Part shown: positions 44,760 to 56,110 of the stretch, one piece after another
Layout: the number at the start of each line of letters is the position of its first letter
Numbering within the stretch: position 1 is the first letter of the stretch
DNA from: Ephemerocybe angulata
Taxonomy: Eukaryota > Basidiomycota > Agaricomycetes > Agaricales > Psathyrellaceae
NCBI GenBank assembly: GCA_013368325.1
Contig: JAACJK010000221.1
Coordinates: forward strand, 558,001 to 622,000
Length of the DNA: 64,000 bases
Direction of reading: 5' to 3'
Notes under the pieces: model-generated
What the model was told of the DNA's origin: nothing
Seen by the model: only the letters and a program-made list of their open reading frames with translations
Database searches by the model: none
Program-made: the position numbers and the translations under genes

Positions 44760-46708
44760 CTACTTTCCTCCAGACGTCTTGAAGAGGACGAGCCCACAGA
44801 GTGCGATTGAATAGCCTAGAAATGGGAAAGAGGAAGGTGCATTGTCAGTACCATGGCATGAGAAAGTGGACGATAGAACGAAAGAACGAAGGAATGAAAA
44901 CATGGTCCCAATAAGAATAGAATCGAATGTGGGGTATAAAGCCCGATAGGACAGGAAGTGAGTGTGTTATTGGAAGAACTTGCTGGTGGCGTCAGGAAGT
45001 GAAGAACGACTTGGATGAGAACGAGAGGAACGAAACGTCAGGGGCAAACATGAGTCTCCCTCGGTGGGAATTACCCCACACCCCTGGACGTTATGCAGAA
45101 GACATACGTTGACAATTCAAATGAACTGGGAACGGAAACCGGCACGAGCTCAGGGCGTACTAAACCCCAGCGTATCGCACACACAGAAGAAAGAAACGTG
45201 GAAAAGAAAAGCGAAGCGAAGAGCAAAGTAGAAGTAGAAGTTGTATTCGTAGTCGCAGTCGCAGTCGCAGGGACTTACCGAACACCTGCATGGGAGACAC
45301 AGTCGAGCCGAAGATGATGACGGAACCTGTGATCAGGAGGATATCCTGCGAGAGCGAAGCCGAAGTATTCCGGAGCGGAGAATGCAATTATACGGGCCGT
45401 CGGGGAAAGAGAGGATATGAAAAAAGAAAGCGTCAGCGTCCATTCAACCTATAGAATCCAGAAGATAGAGAAGGGGGATTCAGAGGAGCCTCCCAAGCGT
45501 GCGATAAACATTTTCACCACTGGCAGGCAGACAGCCAGGCGAACGCTCGCACACGGCCTAAGAAAACCGCGAGCATTGATAGCGATCCGAATTTATGATG
45601 CGTCCTCCGTTCATGACAGATACCACGGCCGATGATGTTAAACAGGAACAGAAGAAGAAGAAACGCACCTTGAAAACGCCGGCAAGGGTCAGAACCAGCC
45701 CACTTCCCACACCGACCAAAAATACCGCGGCGACGTTCAATAAAAATGCCACCGATGCGTTGCTCAGGAGGATGAGGGGTCCAATGTCCTTGAGCGCGTA
45801 GAACGGTGCCAGGCCCTCGGTGAAGGGGATGAACGCGGCTGTAATCAATGCGCAAACGGGGGCGTAGTAGTGCAGTGATACTAGCGGGTCCATCTTGAGG
45901 TTGTGGAGCAAGATCTGAATCATGACAAGCCTAGAAGCCTCGAACTAGATAGACGGATTAGATAGGTGATTAGTGGGATAGCGGGCGGACTAGGGGAAGG
46001 AAGAGACGCACGGCAACGGCGGCAGCTTGCGTAAGGAATCCAAAGAGGTTAAAGTGCAGTTCGCCTTGGGAGGTGAGGGCGACGCCGGTTGAGATCATGA
46101 GAACGATGATGGCCAGCTTCTTGTTGGGCTCTTGGATGCGGAAGGTCCACGAGATAAGCAAAATGGCGACCGGGGTGAATGCCTAGGGTGGGCGCGAGCT
46201 CAATTAAGTGGGCGCCGACATGAATGAAGCCTCGTACCTTGAGCATCTGGATGTACGCTACACTCAGATAGAGGTAGGCGGTGTTGCTAAGGATAAGGCT
46301 GCCGGAGAAGAGCATTCCTATCGGCAGGATAGACTTCATGAACATATCCTTGCTCATGTGGATGTCTTTTGCGGCGTCCAGAAGGTGCGTTGTGCGCTGC
46401 AGCACGCGGGTTCCAATGGCAGCGAACGTGAGGTGGAAGGTGACGAGGAAGACGGGGTATTTGAACATGAGGGTGTTGTACACATGGTTGTTGTAGAGAA
46501 TGACGGCCGAGCTGAGGACGATCCACACTGGGATGATCATCGTCGCCGAAAGTTTGGGTTTCGTGGACAGCTTGGGGGCATTGGCGGTGACCGGCGTGGG
46601 CAGAGGCGACTCCCCGCCGTCATTCGAAGAGCTGTTCGTGGCTTCGAGAAGCTGCTCGGCAGCCCGCTTCTCTTCGTCGTGCATTATTTCCTTTGTGGTT
46701 GACGACAT
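44760..46708 (-). CDS. Triose-phosphate-transporter family (DMT) membrane protein
   Basis: Nucleotide-sugar/triose-phosphate transporter (TPT) family member of about 370 residues, with roughly ten membrane segments. Exon 1 (from ATG 46708) has a hydrophilic tail and MIIPVWIVLSSAVILYNNHV, LMFKYPVFLVTFHLTFAAIG and LILSNTAYLYLSVAYIQMLK. The next exons give AFTPVAILLISWTFRI, KKLAIIVLMISTGVALTSQGE, FEASRLVMIQILLHNLKMDP, VSLHYYAPVCALITAAFIPF and LLITGSVIIFGSTVSPMQVFG. The final exon (44760-44815) encodes YSIALCGLVLFKTSGGK, the usual family ending; the stop is at 44760-44762. It should move a phosphorylated sugar or nucleotide sugar across an ER or Golgi membrane; the substrate cannot be told from sequence. 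The last intron (44816-45278) is about 463 bases, against roughly 50-60 for other introns here. Confidence 0.9.
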
Positions 46709-47022
46709 TCCGGGTAGATTATAAGATTCCGCAGGGAAGAGCGGGGCGTTGGCAGAAAGCTAAAAAGGTAAGGCTATCGCATATCTTGTCAGCCATGCTG
46801 GCCAGCCCGGCCACAGCTGAGCAACGAGACTCACAGCGACAGTTGTTCAGTTAAAATGGGATATACAGAGAGAAAAGGCGAGTTGGGAGAAGATGGTGGT
46901 CGACAGCGAAGAGAGCTTCAAGTTTCAGGCACAACGGGCCTGCGTGAACGGCCGGCACGTGCATCAGCGCCCAACATTTCTGACGCTGCGGCGCTCTCCA
47001 CCAACGCGGTTTGCTCTGTCCC
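46709..47022. promoter_or_regulatory. Divergent promoter between transporter and LSM8
   Basis: Only 314 bases separate the two divergent ATGs, so both core promoters must overlap or lie back to back. I see no TATA box. Plus-strand open frames entering from here (46856-47086, 46893-47414) run into LSM8 in other frames and are not separate genes. Confidence 0.5.
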
Positions 47023-47414
47023 ATGTCCAGCCTCCAAGGCTACGTCGACCGTCGCGTTACTCTCATTCTCCAGGATGGCCGTGTAATTGTCGTGCGTCCA
47101 ATCCTCTTGGATCACCGCAATCCGTTCATAACACTCGATTACAGGGACTATTGGCTGGCTTTGACCAAAAGTCGAACGTCGTGCTCTCGGACTCGAAGGA
47201 ACGCGTATATAGCACAGACGAGGGAGTGGAGGAGATACCACTGGGTCTGTATCTGGTCAAGGGTGACATGATGTGCGTGTTCAACTTGTTCTCCCATGCG
47301 CGAGAGTCTAATCCCAGGTGTAGCACTCTGATCGGGGAGCTGGATGAAGAGATTGATCAGGCTACAGACTTGTCGACCATCCGAGCCGAACCTCTACCTC
47401 CAATCCGATACTGA
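47023..47414 (+). CDS. LSM8: U6 snRNA-associated Sm-like protein LSm8
   Basis: Three exons (47023-47091, 47145-47272, 47318-47414) encode 97 residues, close to the usual LSm8 length. The Sm1 part is MSSLQGYVDRRVTLILQDGR, then GLLAGFDQKSNVVLSDSKER and VYSTDEGVEEIPLGLYLVKG; this GVEE.PLGLY.(I/V)KGD segment distinguishes LSm8 from LSm1 and the Sm proteins. The tail is GELDEEIDQATDLSTIRAEP. LSm8 defines the nuclear LSm2-8 ring that binds the 3' end of U6 snRNA for splicing. The intron junctions are standard and keep the frame. The start at 47023 is fixed by homology; upstream in-frame sequence is not family-like. Confidence 0.95.
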
Positions 47415-48298
47415 GCTACCCACACCATCCGATATACCTGCAAACTTTGTCAAGGAGATCGGGGCACTAAACGTCACCTAATCCTTGGTCACGTCCAGAC
47501 GGAAACCAACCAGGATCTTCAACTCGATCTTCACGGAACCCGAGCCCATATGGTGGCATCGTCTCCCCTTGGAGCTCTGAGAGGTGGCCAGGCTCGCCCC
47601 ACGCAGGAAACCAACCCCCATGTCGCCTTCTTTTCGCTTCATGATGCCACATTCGAGGTTACATACCCTCGACCATCAGGGCTTCCACTGTTGCCGTGTA
47701 GAACCTGCTCTTGACGCATCTTCTCAATTGACCCCACACGCCATTTCTTGCTCTCTGAAATATGTCGCAGCGATATAAACCCGTACGTGTGTTCGGACCT
47801 GCTTTGCGGACATTCGCGCACTGAGAACATATTTTCGACATGTGCCCGAGTCCCTACCCGACGTATCTTTGGCTTGGGTATACCTATGGGCACATTGCGC
47901 GACGTCGCGCGCTTCGGTCGCGCGTAATATCTCGGCGTGTTCTGCTATCCGATTGAGAGGTGTTCTACGTTCAAGGGGCTGAGGCGAGCCCTCGCCGGAG
48001 ATCCTCAGGGGATAAAGAAAGGGTCTGAATCTGAGCGTGTTGCAAGATGCAATTATAAATATGCTAAGCTCTATCAAGTGTTGTACAAAGCTCTACTTTG
48101 TCCATCGGCGTCTAGGCAGGGGGGTTAAGGGATGTGACAAAAACACCACAGTGCTGTCCGTTCTAATAGATACAATAAGTGAGGTAGCAAAGAGTTGCAA
48201 AAGTCCTTTTGAGAATCTGGTCGTCGTGCCGAGGTCGTATATGATATGTTGCCGGAAACATAACGAGAAAACCAAGATAAATCGTATCTTTGCAGATA
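47415..48298. other. Intergenic, no gene seen
   Basis: Contains the 3' flanks of LSM8 and of the DUF6593 gene (convergent). A perfect palindrome GCGCGACGTCGCGC lies at 47897-47910, followed by a second GC-rich inverted copy (GGTCGCGCG). Anonymous open frames on both strands (for example 47724-48077 minus) do not look coding. Confidence 0.45.
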
Positions 48299-49099
48299 CT
48301 AATCCAAGTTTCGTCCTGAGACAAACAGGACCGCAGCCAAGACGCAGACATCCAACAATCCAGACTGAACAGCCTTGGTCGTGATGTCGAGTGACACCAC
48401 ACCTCCATCCCCACCCTGGCCCTTGACGATACGCGCCACGAATTCCGAGGGGCTGTTTCCAGCTGTGTAAAGCTATTGCAACGGGTCGGATGGGAAGATA
48501 TCCCGTCGAATATGACACATGTATCATGGCGAAAAGAAGACCGGGAAGGACGAGAAAATAGAGTCAAAGAGAGTCAGCAAGCGTCTTTGCCAGTCATAAA
48601 GCCGGGACCATGAACTTACGAAGAACATCCCGGTGTTGAACACCCAGCTATACTCCTTGCCTCTCGCGGTCATGGTTCGGTACTTCCTGTCACCGCTCCA
48701 GTGCAGCCACTGGCCCGCGGTCTGCCGTGCAACAGCTCCCATCAGGGAGACGCATGGGCTCTTCTGCCACTCTATCCTCCCGACAGCCTCCCCACGCGTG
48801 GATCCAGCCTGCTCGTTGATAATCATGGTGTGCCCAACGCCGTGCGTCGCGATCGTGAAGTATTTCTGGCCTTGCGGGCCCGCGATGGTGGAATTTAGCA
48901 CGGTGTGTGTTGCCGAAAGGAAATGGAAAGTCGTGATCTGCATCTGGCTTGCTGCACCGACTGCCTGATCCGTCATGGGGGCACTGAGGAAGCCCATCGG
49001 CAGTCCATAGTTCGAGGGCCCGGAGGGCAGCGCGCCGTAGATTGAAGTCGGTCCAAGGTTGGCCGAGTCCCATTGAGCGAAAGGGTTTTCACCAGACAT
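48299..49099 (-). CDS. DUF6593-type basidiomycete protein
   Basis: Two exons. Exon 1 (from ATG 49099) has a Gly/Pro/Ser-rich start (MSGENPFAQWDSANLGPTSI) and a beta-rich core: TFHFLSATHTVLNSTIAGP, KYFTIATHGVGHTMIINEQA and AVGRIEWQKSPCVSLMGAVA, ending KEYSWVFNTGMFF before donor GTAAGT. Exon 2 continues LYTAGNSPSEFVARI and GVVSLDITTKAVQSGLLDVC, then VLAAVLFVSGRNLD, with the stop at 48299-48301. The layout (LNSTI..., a phosphate-like IEW core, then a hydrophobic C-terminal strand that locates the protein) is that of the DUF6593 family, common in mushrooms and of unknown function, with a fold related to tubby/LURP beta barrels as far as I recall. No signal peptide. Confidence 0.8.
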
Positions 49100-52000
49100 T
49101 ATTAGGCGTTAGGAGGTGGTGTGCACGAGGCCTTTGCGGTGATATGATAACGTTGTGTGGGCTCCGAGAGAACTGGGTTGGATGGCAGGGTACTATGTGA
49201 ATCCCTCGAGCTGCCAGCCTTTTATAAGTATTCGTGTGTCGGGCACCTAGGTGAGATCGATCGATAATTAGCGCTATCAGAAATCGAATAGGCCCGGAAG
49301 GTGTGTGTATGTGGACGGGTCGAGCGGAATCATTCCTGCCTTGCACGACAGTCGGTTTTCGGGGCAAAGTGTCCTCAGGGATTTCCTGCGTGACTTTCGG
49401 CCTGCAGTTGAAACACTGTTCCCCACTGCACTGACTCGGATATATGGCGCAGACTCGTACCAGCCTCTGCGCCCCGCTCGTCCTGGTATCCTTCCGAATA
49501 CGTCCAAGGAAGATGGCCAAATGACACGGGTACATACACGCCATCACTGGAGTTCTCGGCGACCATGCTTGCGATGACAATCACGATTTTGGGAACTGCT
49601 ATACATAAGCGCCGGTCGACGTTCAAGCTGGAATTGAGATTGATTGCACTTCTGCTTGACCCTGCGGGTCCTGCAGACTCCTGCTGAGTTCTGACCAACC
49701 CTGCAACCGGATCCCTCGCATCAAATCACCTTTTCCTCCCTACAATCCGCCGTCTGATGACCCCTGTGAATAGACAAATACCCCAGGTCGACGGCACACA
49801 AACAGTGCAGTTAATACCATCTCTGGTCGAGCCGACCCAGGTAGAATCCTCTTTACAGCTCCCTTTATGGCCGTGTAGTCCATATGGCATGGCGATCACT
49901 AACAGGCGAGAAGCCCTGCCAAGGGGTGGGGAGAAGCAGAAGCCTCCAAAGTCTTCCAAAGTCCGCAGCAGTCGGACTACCGGCGTCGCCGATCCGTTTT
50001 AACTTTTGATCCGTTGGCGAAATGAGGTGGGGAGGCAGTTTGCGGCATATGTAGACCTGTGACCCAACTGTGACCGGTGCCGCTCTATGCGGCATGTTGG
50101 GTGTAAATATGTTCAGCTGCCCAACGCATATTCCGGCCCTCCGGCGGGATGAAATGCCCCTTGACCCATGTCAGCAATGTGCTACTCGAGTACAAAGGGG
50201 AGTCGAGTTGGAAATATGGTGGAGGCTCATGGCTGCTCGCATGATCTCCCATTGTTGATTTACAGTGCGATCGTCTTACTAAGGCCCATCCCAGGATTCC
50301 TGTTCTTAGCTGGTTGATCCATCCATCCGAATTCAAAACGATAACAGCAACCTACTTTCAACTTGGTACTCGCAGTTGGGATCATACTACTTAGTGCGGA
50401 AAAGACAATGCCGAGGGTGTTCGTATTTCACCGACTCGGAAAAGCCTTCCATTGAAGTGACGGTGCAGCGTCAGGTTAATTAGCACCGTTCCACGAAATT
50501 AAACGTGGGATGGTGTACATTGCATAACCTTTCCAACTGATATTCGTTTCACGCAGACATTTTGAGGATCCGAGTTGAGGTATCAGCCATTCACGAGTCA
50601 TTGACCCTGATGTTACCAGTGCCAACACCTAAGAGGCCTCCTCGAGGGTGGCCGTATTCAGAACCCATCACGTTTGAGACGCCGTATTGCAACCCCCATC
50701 TTACTTCTACGAGTTCGGCTAGGCAACTTGCGATTTTCGGATAGGTTTTCGCCGAGTGCGCCAACACAACAAGTACATGTATCCTCAGAACGTACAGTGT
50801 ACTGCCTCATATAGACAATTGGCGTCCCAGTGCAGACGAGGATTCGAGAAGCCTGGGGGCGCCCCACGCGACACTGCCCATTTCTCGACGTAGATCCTAG
50901 GCACTCAAGGCGCAGATACGCCGTTATCATACCGCTGTTTATTGTCCCCGCGATGGATCTCCCACCGAGCGCAGTTATTCTCAACCCAAAAGGCTGTAGG
51001 AGACGTGATCGAGGGATTTAAGCGCTGACTCGGAAGTCCCGTCCGGTCTCAGCCTCGATTTTGAATAGCCGCCGAGCAGACCAGAGCCGCGTACTGGCGG
51101 TATACCCAATGGCGCCATAGCTCTTCTGGCGGGGCTGAGCAGATATCGGTGTCGGACCATACCAAGCCTGGGTCCGCCATCATCAGTTCGACCTTTGATT
51201 ACGAGTATAGCCATAGCCATAGCCCATAGTTTTTATCACCGACTCGGTTACGACAATCAGACTTAAGGGCGCGTGGCTTTGGCTAGTAGTATGTAGTAGT
51301 AAGTCCTACGAGACGGCGGCGGGGCTAAGTGCGCAGCTTCCACATATATCGGAAGTGCGCGCCATCACAGGCACATAGGACCGGGAGGACCCTAAACTGG
51401 TCAACCGCTGTGTGCTGATTTGCTATGTTCAGACTTCAAAGTACTCTGAATCGTCGAGCTTGTGCTCGCCATCAAGTACACCCTGAACGGGATCGTTGAG
51501 GGTACTTGTCGGACTTGCTTTCCTTGCGTCATTCCTGAATCGAAAATACCCTGCCACTTTCCAGTCCGCATCTGTTCGAATTGCTTGCTGCGGCGAGCTC
51601 CGGATCTTCCGGTTAGCCTGAGTTTTCCAAGCTTGGCCCAACCTTTTAGTCAAGTTAACATGAATAAGACGAAACACTTTCAAGCTTGCCAGCGAAATGA
51701 ATGGTAGCGCAAATAGCTGCGCCCAATATAAAGAACCAGACTCTCCTCAGGCTGCGCAGTTGAGAATCCTAATATGCACACCATCGGGCCTGAAAACGCC
51801 CACAACAGCAAGTAACTATAGGTTTACCAAGAATATTAATCTAACCGCCAAGTTTAGCGAAGGTGAAATTCCTCGCTTGCTGCCCTGAGATGGGAGATCA
51901 GTTCCTTCTTAATCGCCCTGTTGCGTAGCGCAGTTAATAATGCCCAAGCACTCACTGACTCATAAACCCAGACCCACATGGTCACACAATTTCAACGCCA

Positions 52001-52493
52001 GTACCCATAGCCAGTGCAAACATAGCCCAAGTTCCACAGCGCACTAAAAACGCTGATGCCAGTGCTAGTTGTGCGTCATACAAAAACAAACAAAGATTGG
52101 CGATCATGATATTGCGACAGTATCGGGCAACTGAAGTATGGTCGCGACTGAGCATAGGACGCACCCTGACGCACCTGCCAATACGGTACCGGGTTTCCAT
52201 GAACGGGAAATCAGCTGAAATCAGAGTTCCCTGCGCGCCAAGTATTCTGATCCGCGTCCACCCAAAGTGGCGCCGGCGCTCTTCTAAGCGCCCGTCTTAC
52301 GGACGGCAATCGTGATGCCATAGAACCGCTCCCGTGAGTCGAGGCATGCACTCATCACGGCTTATTCGAAGTACACGGTGCACTAAACTCCCTTGTAATC
52401 CAACAGTATACATACACATGAAACATCACGCTTAAGCCCTACTAGTTGTCTTTCTTCTTATTTGCGTCCCCCTTGAATCACTGAAGGGTTTAA
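49100..52493. other. Gene-poor 3.4 kb
   Basis: The longest gene-free stretch. Open frames are short and anonymous on both strands; the longest (49089-49580 minus) overlaps the DUF6593 promoter and has no family features. It holds motif copies at 49606-49613 (TAAGCGCC), 51009-51017 (TTTAAGCGC) and 52284-52292 (CTAAGCGCC), next to GGCGCCGGCGCT at 52269-52280, and a short CCATAG microsatellite near 51208-51228. I saw no transposase, reverse transcriptase or terminal repeats, though decayed transposon DNA is possible. Confidence 0.45.
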
Positions 52494-53827
52494 TCACTGA
52501 AGGGTCTTCAGATGATTGGTCCACCATTCTTCGAAAAGGCTGAGATCAAGGCCATTTTCGAAACCCAATCTTTCGGTTTCTTGAGTATCGAGCCGACAAT
52601 CGTGTGGACGAGTCGTGGCTTCTTCCGCAGACGGTGCGTTCGCATTGGGAATGATGTGGTCATGCGGCACTCCAAGAATCTTCGCAAAGACGAGGCATAT
52701 CTCATACTTCGTATATGGTTCGTCTCCAGAGAAATGCAAGACCTTGGGAATCGGGGCTTTTACTTCTACGGGAGGAGGTTATATAAAGATTAATACGGGG
52801 AATTGATTAGATAAATACCGGTCAGACGCAGCAGAAAGTTCGCGATATCGATAACGTTCGTCGGGTATCGGGTTGCATAGTGATCCATGGTGTATTTCTT
52901 GCCCGAACGATCTTGAACGATGTCGAGTAGAACATTTATCGCGGAATCAGAGTTCTTGGGCGCCGGGCCATATCTATTTTGAAGCTTTGTGTGAGCGCGC
53001 ATTATCATGGGAAGCAAGGTGGAACGAACAAGATGGGCACCCGCAAGATGACTGCTTTGGCACCTTCGGTGGAGAGGATACCCTCTTCTCCCTGTCTCTT
53101 GGTCTTTCCATAGAAGTTAAGGGGATTGGTGGGTGAGTCCGGTGAGTATGGGGGAGATGTCCCATCGAATACATAGTCTGAGAGTTGAAGCTGGTCAACA
53201 CTGGTAAAGCAGCACGGAGGTTGTGTCCGCACCGGTCGAGATGTACACGAGGGTAAACCCTAGTTCCTTCGAGAGAGATGCGAGGTATCCGGGAACCTCA
53301 GCATTGAGCTAGACATATCGGCATTCTTTCCTCAGACAAGTGGACGTGGCAATTTGGACTGTGCACTCACTTTCTTGGTACCTTCGGGATCCTTGAAGAT
53401 ACGGTCACTATAAACCGATAGAGAGAACTACATGATTTCAACCTTCTCTGCAGCATCTGGGCTTCTTTCAGCGGCACAATGAATGACCCCTGAGGACGAT
53501 CAAATTAGAGAACGCTATTATCGCGAAGATGGCACCCGAAACTCTCAAAGGACGTAGGTATACGCACAGTCGGGCTTGAATTCGGCGAACCTCTTGTAAA
53601 CATCGTCCTGTTTCGTGATGTCGAGCTGACATAAACCATTGCCGGAGCGGGAGAAGGCCAAAGGAAGTACTTCAGCCTGAGACGCCTCGAAGGCCCGCCT
53701 CACAGCTGACCCAAGTACCCCCGAGGCTCCTAGAATCCACCAGATGCAAGGGTATGTTAGACGAACCGACAGATGGTATTACTTTGCGTCAGAGAGCCCG
53801 GATCTTACCTGTTACAATGACTTTCAT
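52494..53827 (-). CDS. MAT2B/RmlD-like NAD(P)-dependent reductase family protein
   Basis: Extended short-chain dehydrogenase of the RmlD substrate-binding type, closest in motif order to the beta subunit of methionine adenosyltransferase II. Exon 1 is MKVIVTG (from ATG 53827), joined to ASGVLGSAVRRAFEA to give the GxxGxxG Rossmann loop. Then come QLDITKQDDVYKRFAEFKPD, CVIHCAAERSPDAAEK-DPEG, LNAEVPGYLASLSKELGFTL and VYISTD-YVFDGTSPPY, the last only after removing a roughly 55-base intron. FYGKTKRQGE supplies the YxxxK pair. The C-terminal exons are MDHYATRYPTNVIDIANFLL and LHFSGDEPYTKYEICLVFAK, stop at 52494-52496. MAT2B regulates S-adenosylmethionine synthetase in animals; whether this fungal protein does the same or is a reductase is open. 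The frame is intact across about seven exons. Confidence 0.88.
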
Positions 53828-56110
53828 ACCTTTACAAGAATATCTACTCCAGGGTCTACAAGATGGTTGTACGATGAAAGGTGCAAGAACTTGAAGAATT
53901 CTTTCGAATTCGACAGTTATCCTGATTCGGCCGGCAGCGCGGCATCTGCTGGTTCGGCACTTTGCGCTTCCCCGTTTAGGCAAGCACTTTCCCACATGAG
54001 TTCCTTGTCCCCAACCCTCTCCCTCAGGCTCTCAATTCGACTTTGTCACATCCAACGGTAGACGCCGGCTGCAATCGGGCATTCTGAGGTGCTGGGTGCA
54101 TGTCAAATATGAATGGGTAGAATCAAGGTACCCATACGTGTAAAGCTGGGGTAGACGACGAGTAAGTCAGCTGGGACCCAAGTGAAATTGCTACCGTCGA
54201 ACAGGTATTCCAACTTCTCATGTCCAAGTCATTTGAGCGTACGCCCAATACGCCTGGAAAATGGTTCTCATTGGCTACGCGCCATTGGCGAGTGTAGAAA
54301 TTTCTTCGGTTCCTCCTCACTCTGACCTCTGCGGACATTGTGCGTAATTCGAAGCTGGGTCGTGGCATCGAGGACAGGCGTCATTGCCAGGGCAGACGTG
54401 CTTTCATTCAATCCCGTGGCGTTCCTCGATACCACATTGGTGCTGTGGCACATCCACCAGCTTCAATTATGTGCATGATGGGCCCTGTCGCATCCCGGTC
54501 GGAGGGCAACTCGCTTGGCCTCCTCAATATTAAATACCCTATTTGTGCGAGCACGAGCTTTCGACAGGTCCTTCCGTTTCCCGATGACATTATCTCAATT
54601 AAAACGTTGCTTTCAGACCCAGCGGAGGCGCCCAAATGTCAAAAAAGGGACAGATGGTGCTCGTCCACGCTATCTAGACGTTACGGCAAATGCTTCTCTT
54701 TCTGCCTTCCTTCTTGGAATCGAAAATCAGGCCTTCTTCATGTTCTATCACACCCCATTCTAGTCGGTCACTGCTATATTCTTCCTTTTTGTCTCATGCA
54801 TGGCAACGGAGTCTTTCGGTATGTACCTCCTACACCCTACATCGGAGCCCTCTCGCTGATCAAAGTGTGTAGAGTTCCGGCCTTACAGGCTTTACGTGGT
54901 ATGCATATCTCGCCAAGTCCGGCATCTTAGGACAGAGGTAGAAAGCGTACCCGTATACAAGGGAGCTTTCCAGACAAATCTGTGAGGATTGAACCCTCGA
55001 GAGCGCTGTTTGCTCGCGATGATTGAGCAATGCGGTCTCCATGGCGTACTTCGACACCGGGCCGGCAATATCTCTCTGTCCAAGCTCAGAATTAAAACAG
55101 GAAGTCTCTCGGAATCCTTTCGTGAGATTACGCTTTCAATTTAGTTCTGACAGGCTTCCCTACCCTTCCTCCAACCGGCTTATTGGGAACCGTTCCTTTA
55201 CTTTGGGCTCCTCGATGACATCTTCCTCCCAGGCCTGAACGGGCACCCGTGTAGCTGCAACACTTATTGGGGGTGCAGGAAATGCCCTATACCCCGCTAC
55301 AGCTTGCACGGGTGTATGGTCCTATCCGTAGCATGCTGATCAGGAAGTCGAAAAAACATTCAAAGCCTTCGCTGCCATCTGCGTCTTCCCATTTAGAAGG
55401 TATGCCATCGTTCTCCACTCTCATATCCTGTACCGTATCTCAGTGCTCAACCCCAGTCTCATTCAGAAACATGGCGAATGTCGCCCTTTTTACATCATCA
55501 TCAAGGACTGCGGCTTCCCAGTTTACCTGCTCATAGCGGAATTCCATCTCCCACATACCCAAACTCTCGTTTCAAAGCGTCGAAAGAAAAGCTTCATGAG
55601 GTGTATGTAGGGATGTATGTCCTGTCAATATCGCCCCACTGAATATCTTCCTTACGAACACACCACATGCACCTTTCAAATAATTCGCCGACGCTGCTCC
55701 TGGTGTTAACGGAACACATACGCATATAATTCATATTACTTCCCATGCGATATTCTTTCGAACTCTTCCACGGCCCGAAGCGTTTGACCATCGTGAGATG
55801 AAGAAGGTTTGTCCAGCCTGTCCAGGGCTTCAGTCCGTGGCTTAGAAACTAACGCCTGTGGAAAAGCCTTCTGCACAATATACCAATACGTCGGGTCCCC
55901 CCTCAATCGGGAACAGGTTAGGTCGGGTGACAGGTATTCAGCTTTCCACTGGGGTTATCCATTCCATTTAGCGTAAGTGGAGGCTTTCTGAAAAGGTTTC
56001 ATGTCCTCACAAGGATACCACTTCTCCATAGGAATCTTCCTCGCGACAAGCTATATATTCAAGGTCTGTAGATGTGGCTTATTCTATCCCTTGAATCCTG
56101 TCTTATCAAA
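53828..56110. other. Gene-poor 2.3 kb with a decayed coding stretch
   Basis: No intact gene. On the minus strand at about 55443-55540 the phrase YEQVNWEAAVLDDDVKRATF followed by AMFLNETGVEH reads like real protein, and 55594-55791 (WCVRKEDIQWGDIDRTYIPT) and 54860-55057 (TALLNHREQTALSRVQSSQI) may be pieces of the same relic; stops and frame changes separate them. I cannot name the family. Plus-strand frame 54340-54930 is long but low in coding character. Confidence 0.4.

Noticed and set aside
44355..44810. Plus-strand open frame of 151 codons
   Set aside because: Overlaps the last exon of the transporter gene on the opposite strand and shows no family features; low-complexity Glu/Ser end.
45255..45272. 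GTCGCA triplet-like microsatellite, and similar CT, GGTA and CCATAG runs (43028, 20992, 51208)
   Set aside because: Ordinary short simple repeats; not evidence of a CRISPR array or mobile element, since no regular spacers are present.
46208..46702. Plus-strand open frame of 164 codons
   Set aside because: Antisense to the first exon of the transporter gene, which has clear membrane segments and family motifs.
47897..47910. Perfect palindrome GCGCGACGTCGCGC
   Set aside because: Short and built of CG dinucleotides; one such site in 64 kb with no repeat elsewhere is not enough to call a regulatory element.
49100..52493. Search for a transposon in the gene desert
   Set aside because: No DDE, reverse transcriptase, helicase or tyrosine recombinase motif and no long terminal or inverted repeats could be seen.
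54340..54930. Plus-strand open frame of 196 codons
   Set aside because: Composition is irregular, with no domain-like or low-complexity pattern, no consistent start context, and a scattered distribution of Cys and His that matches no zinc pattern.
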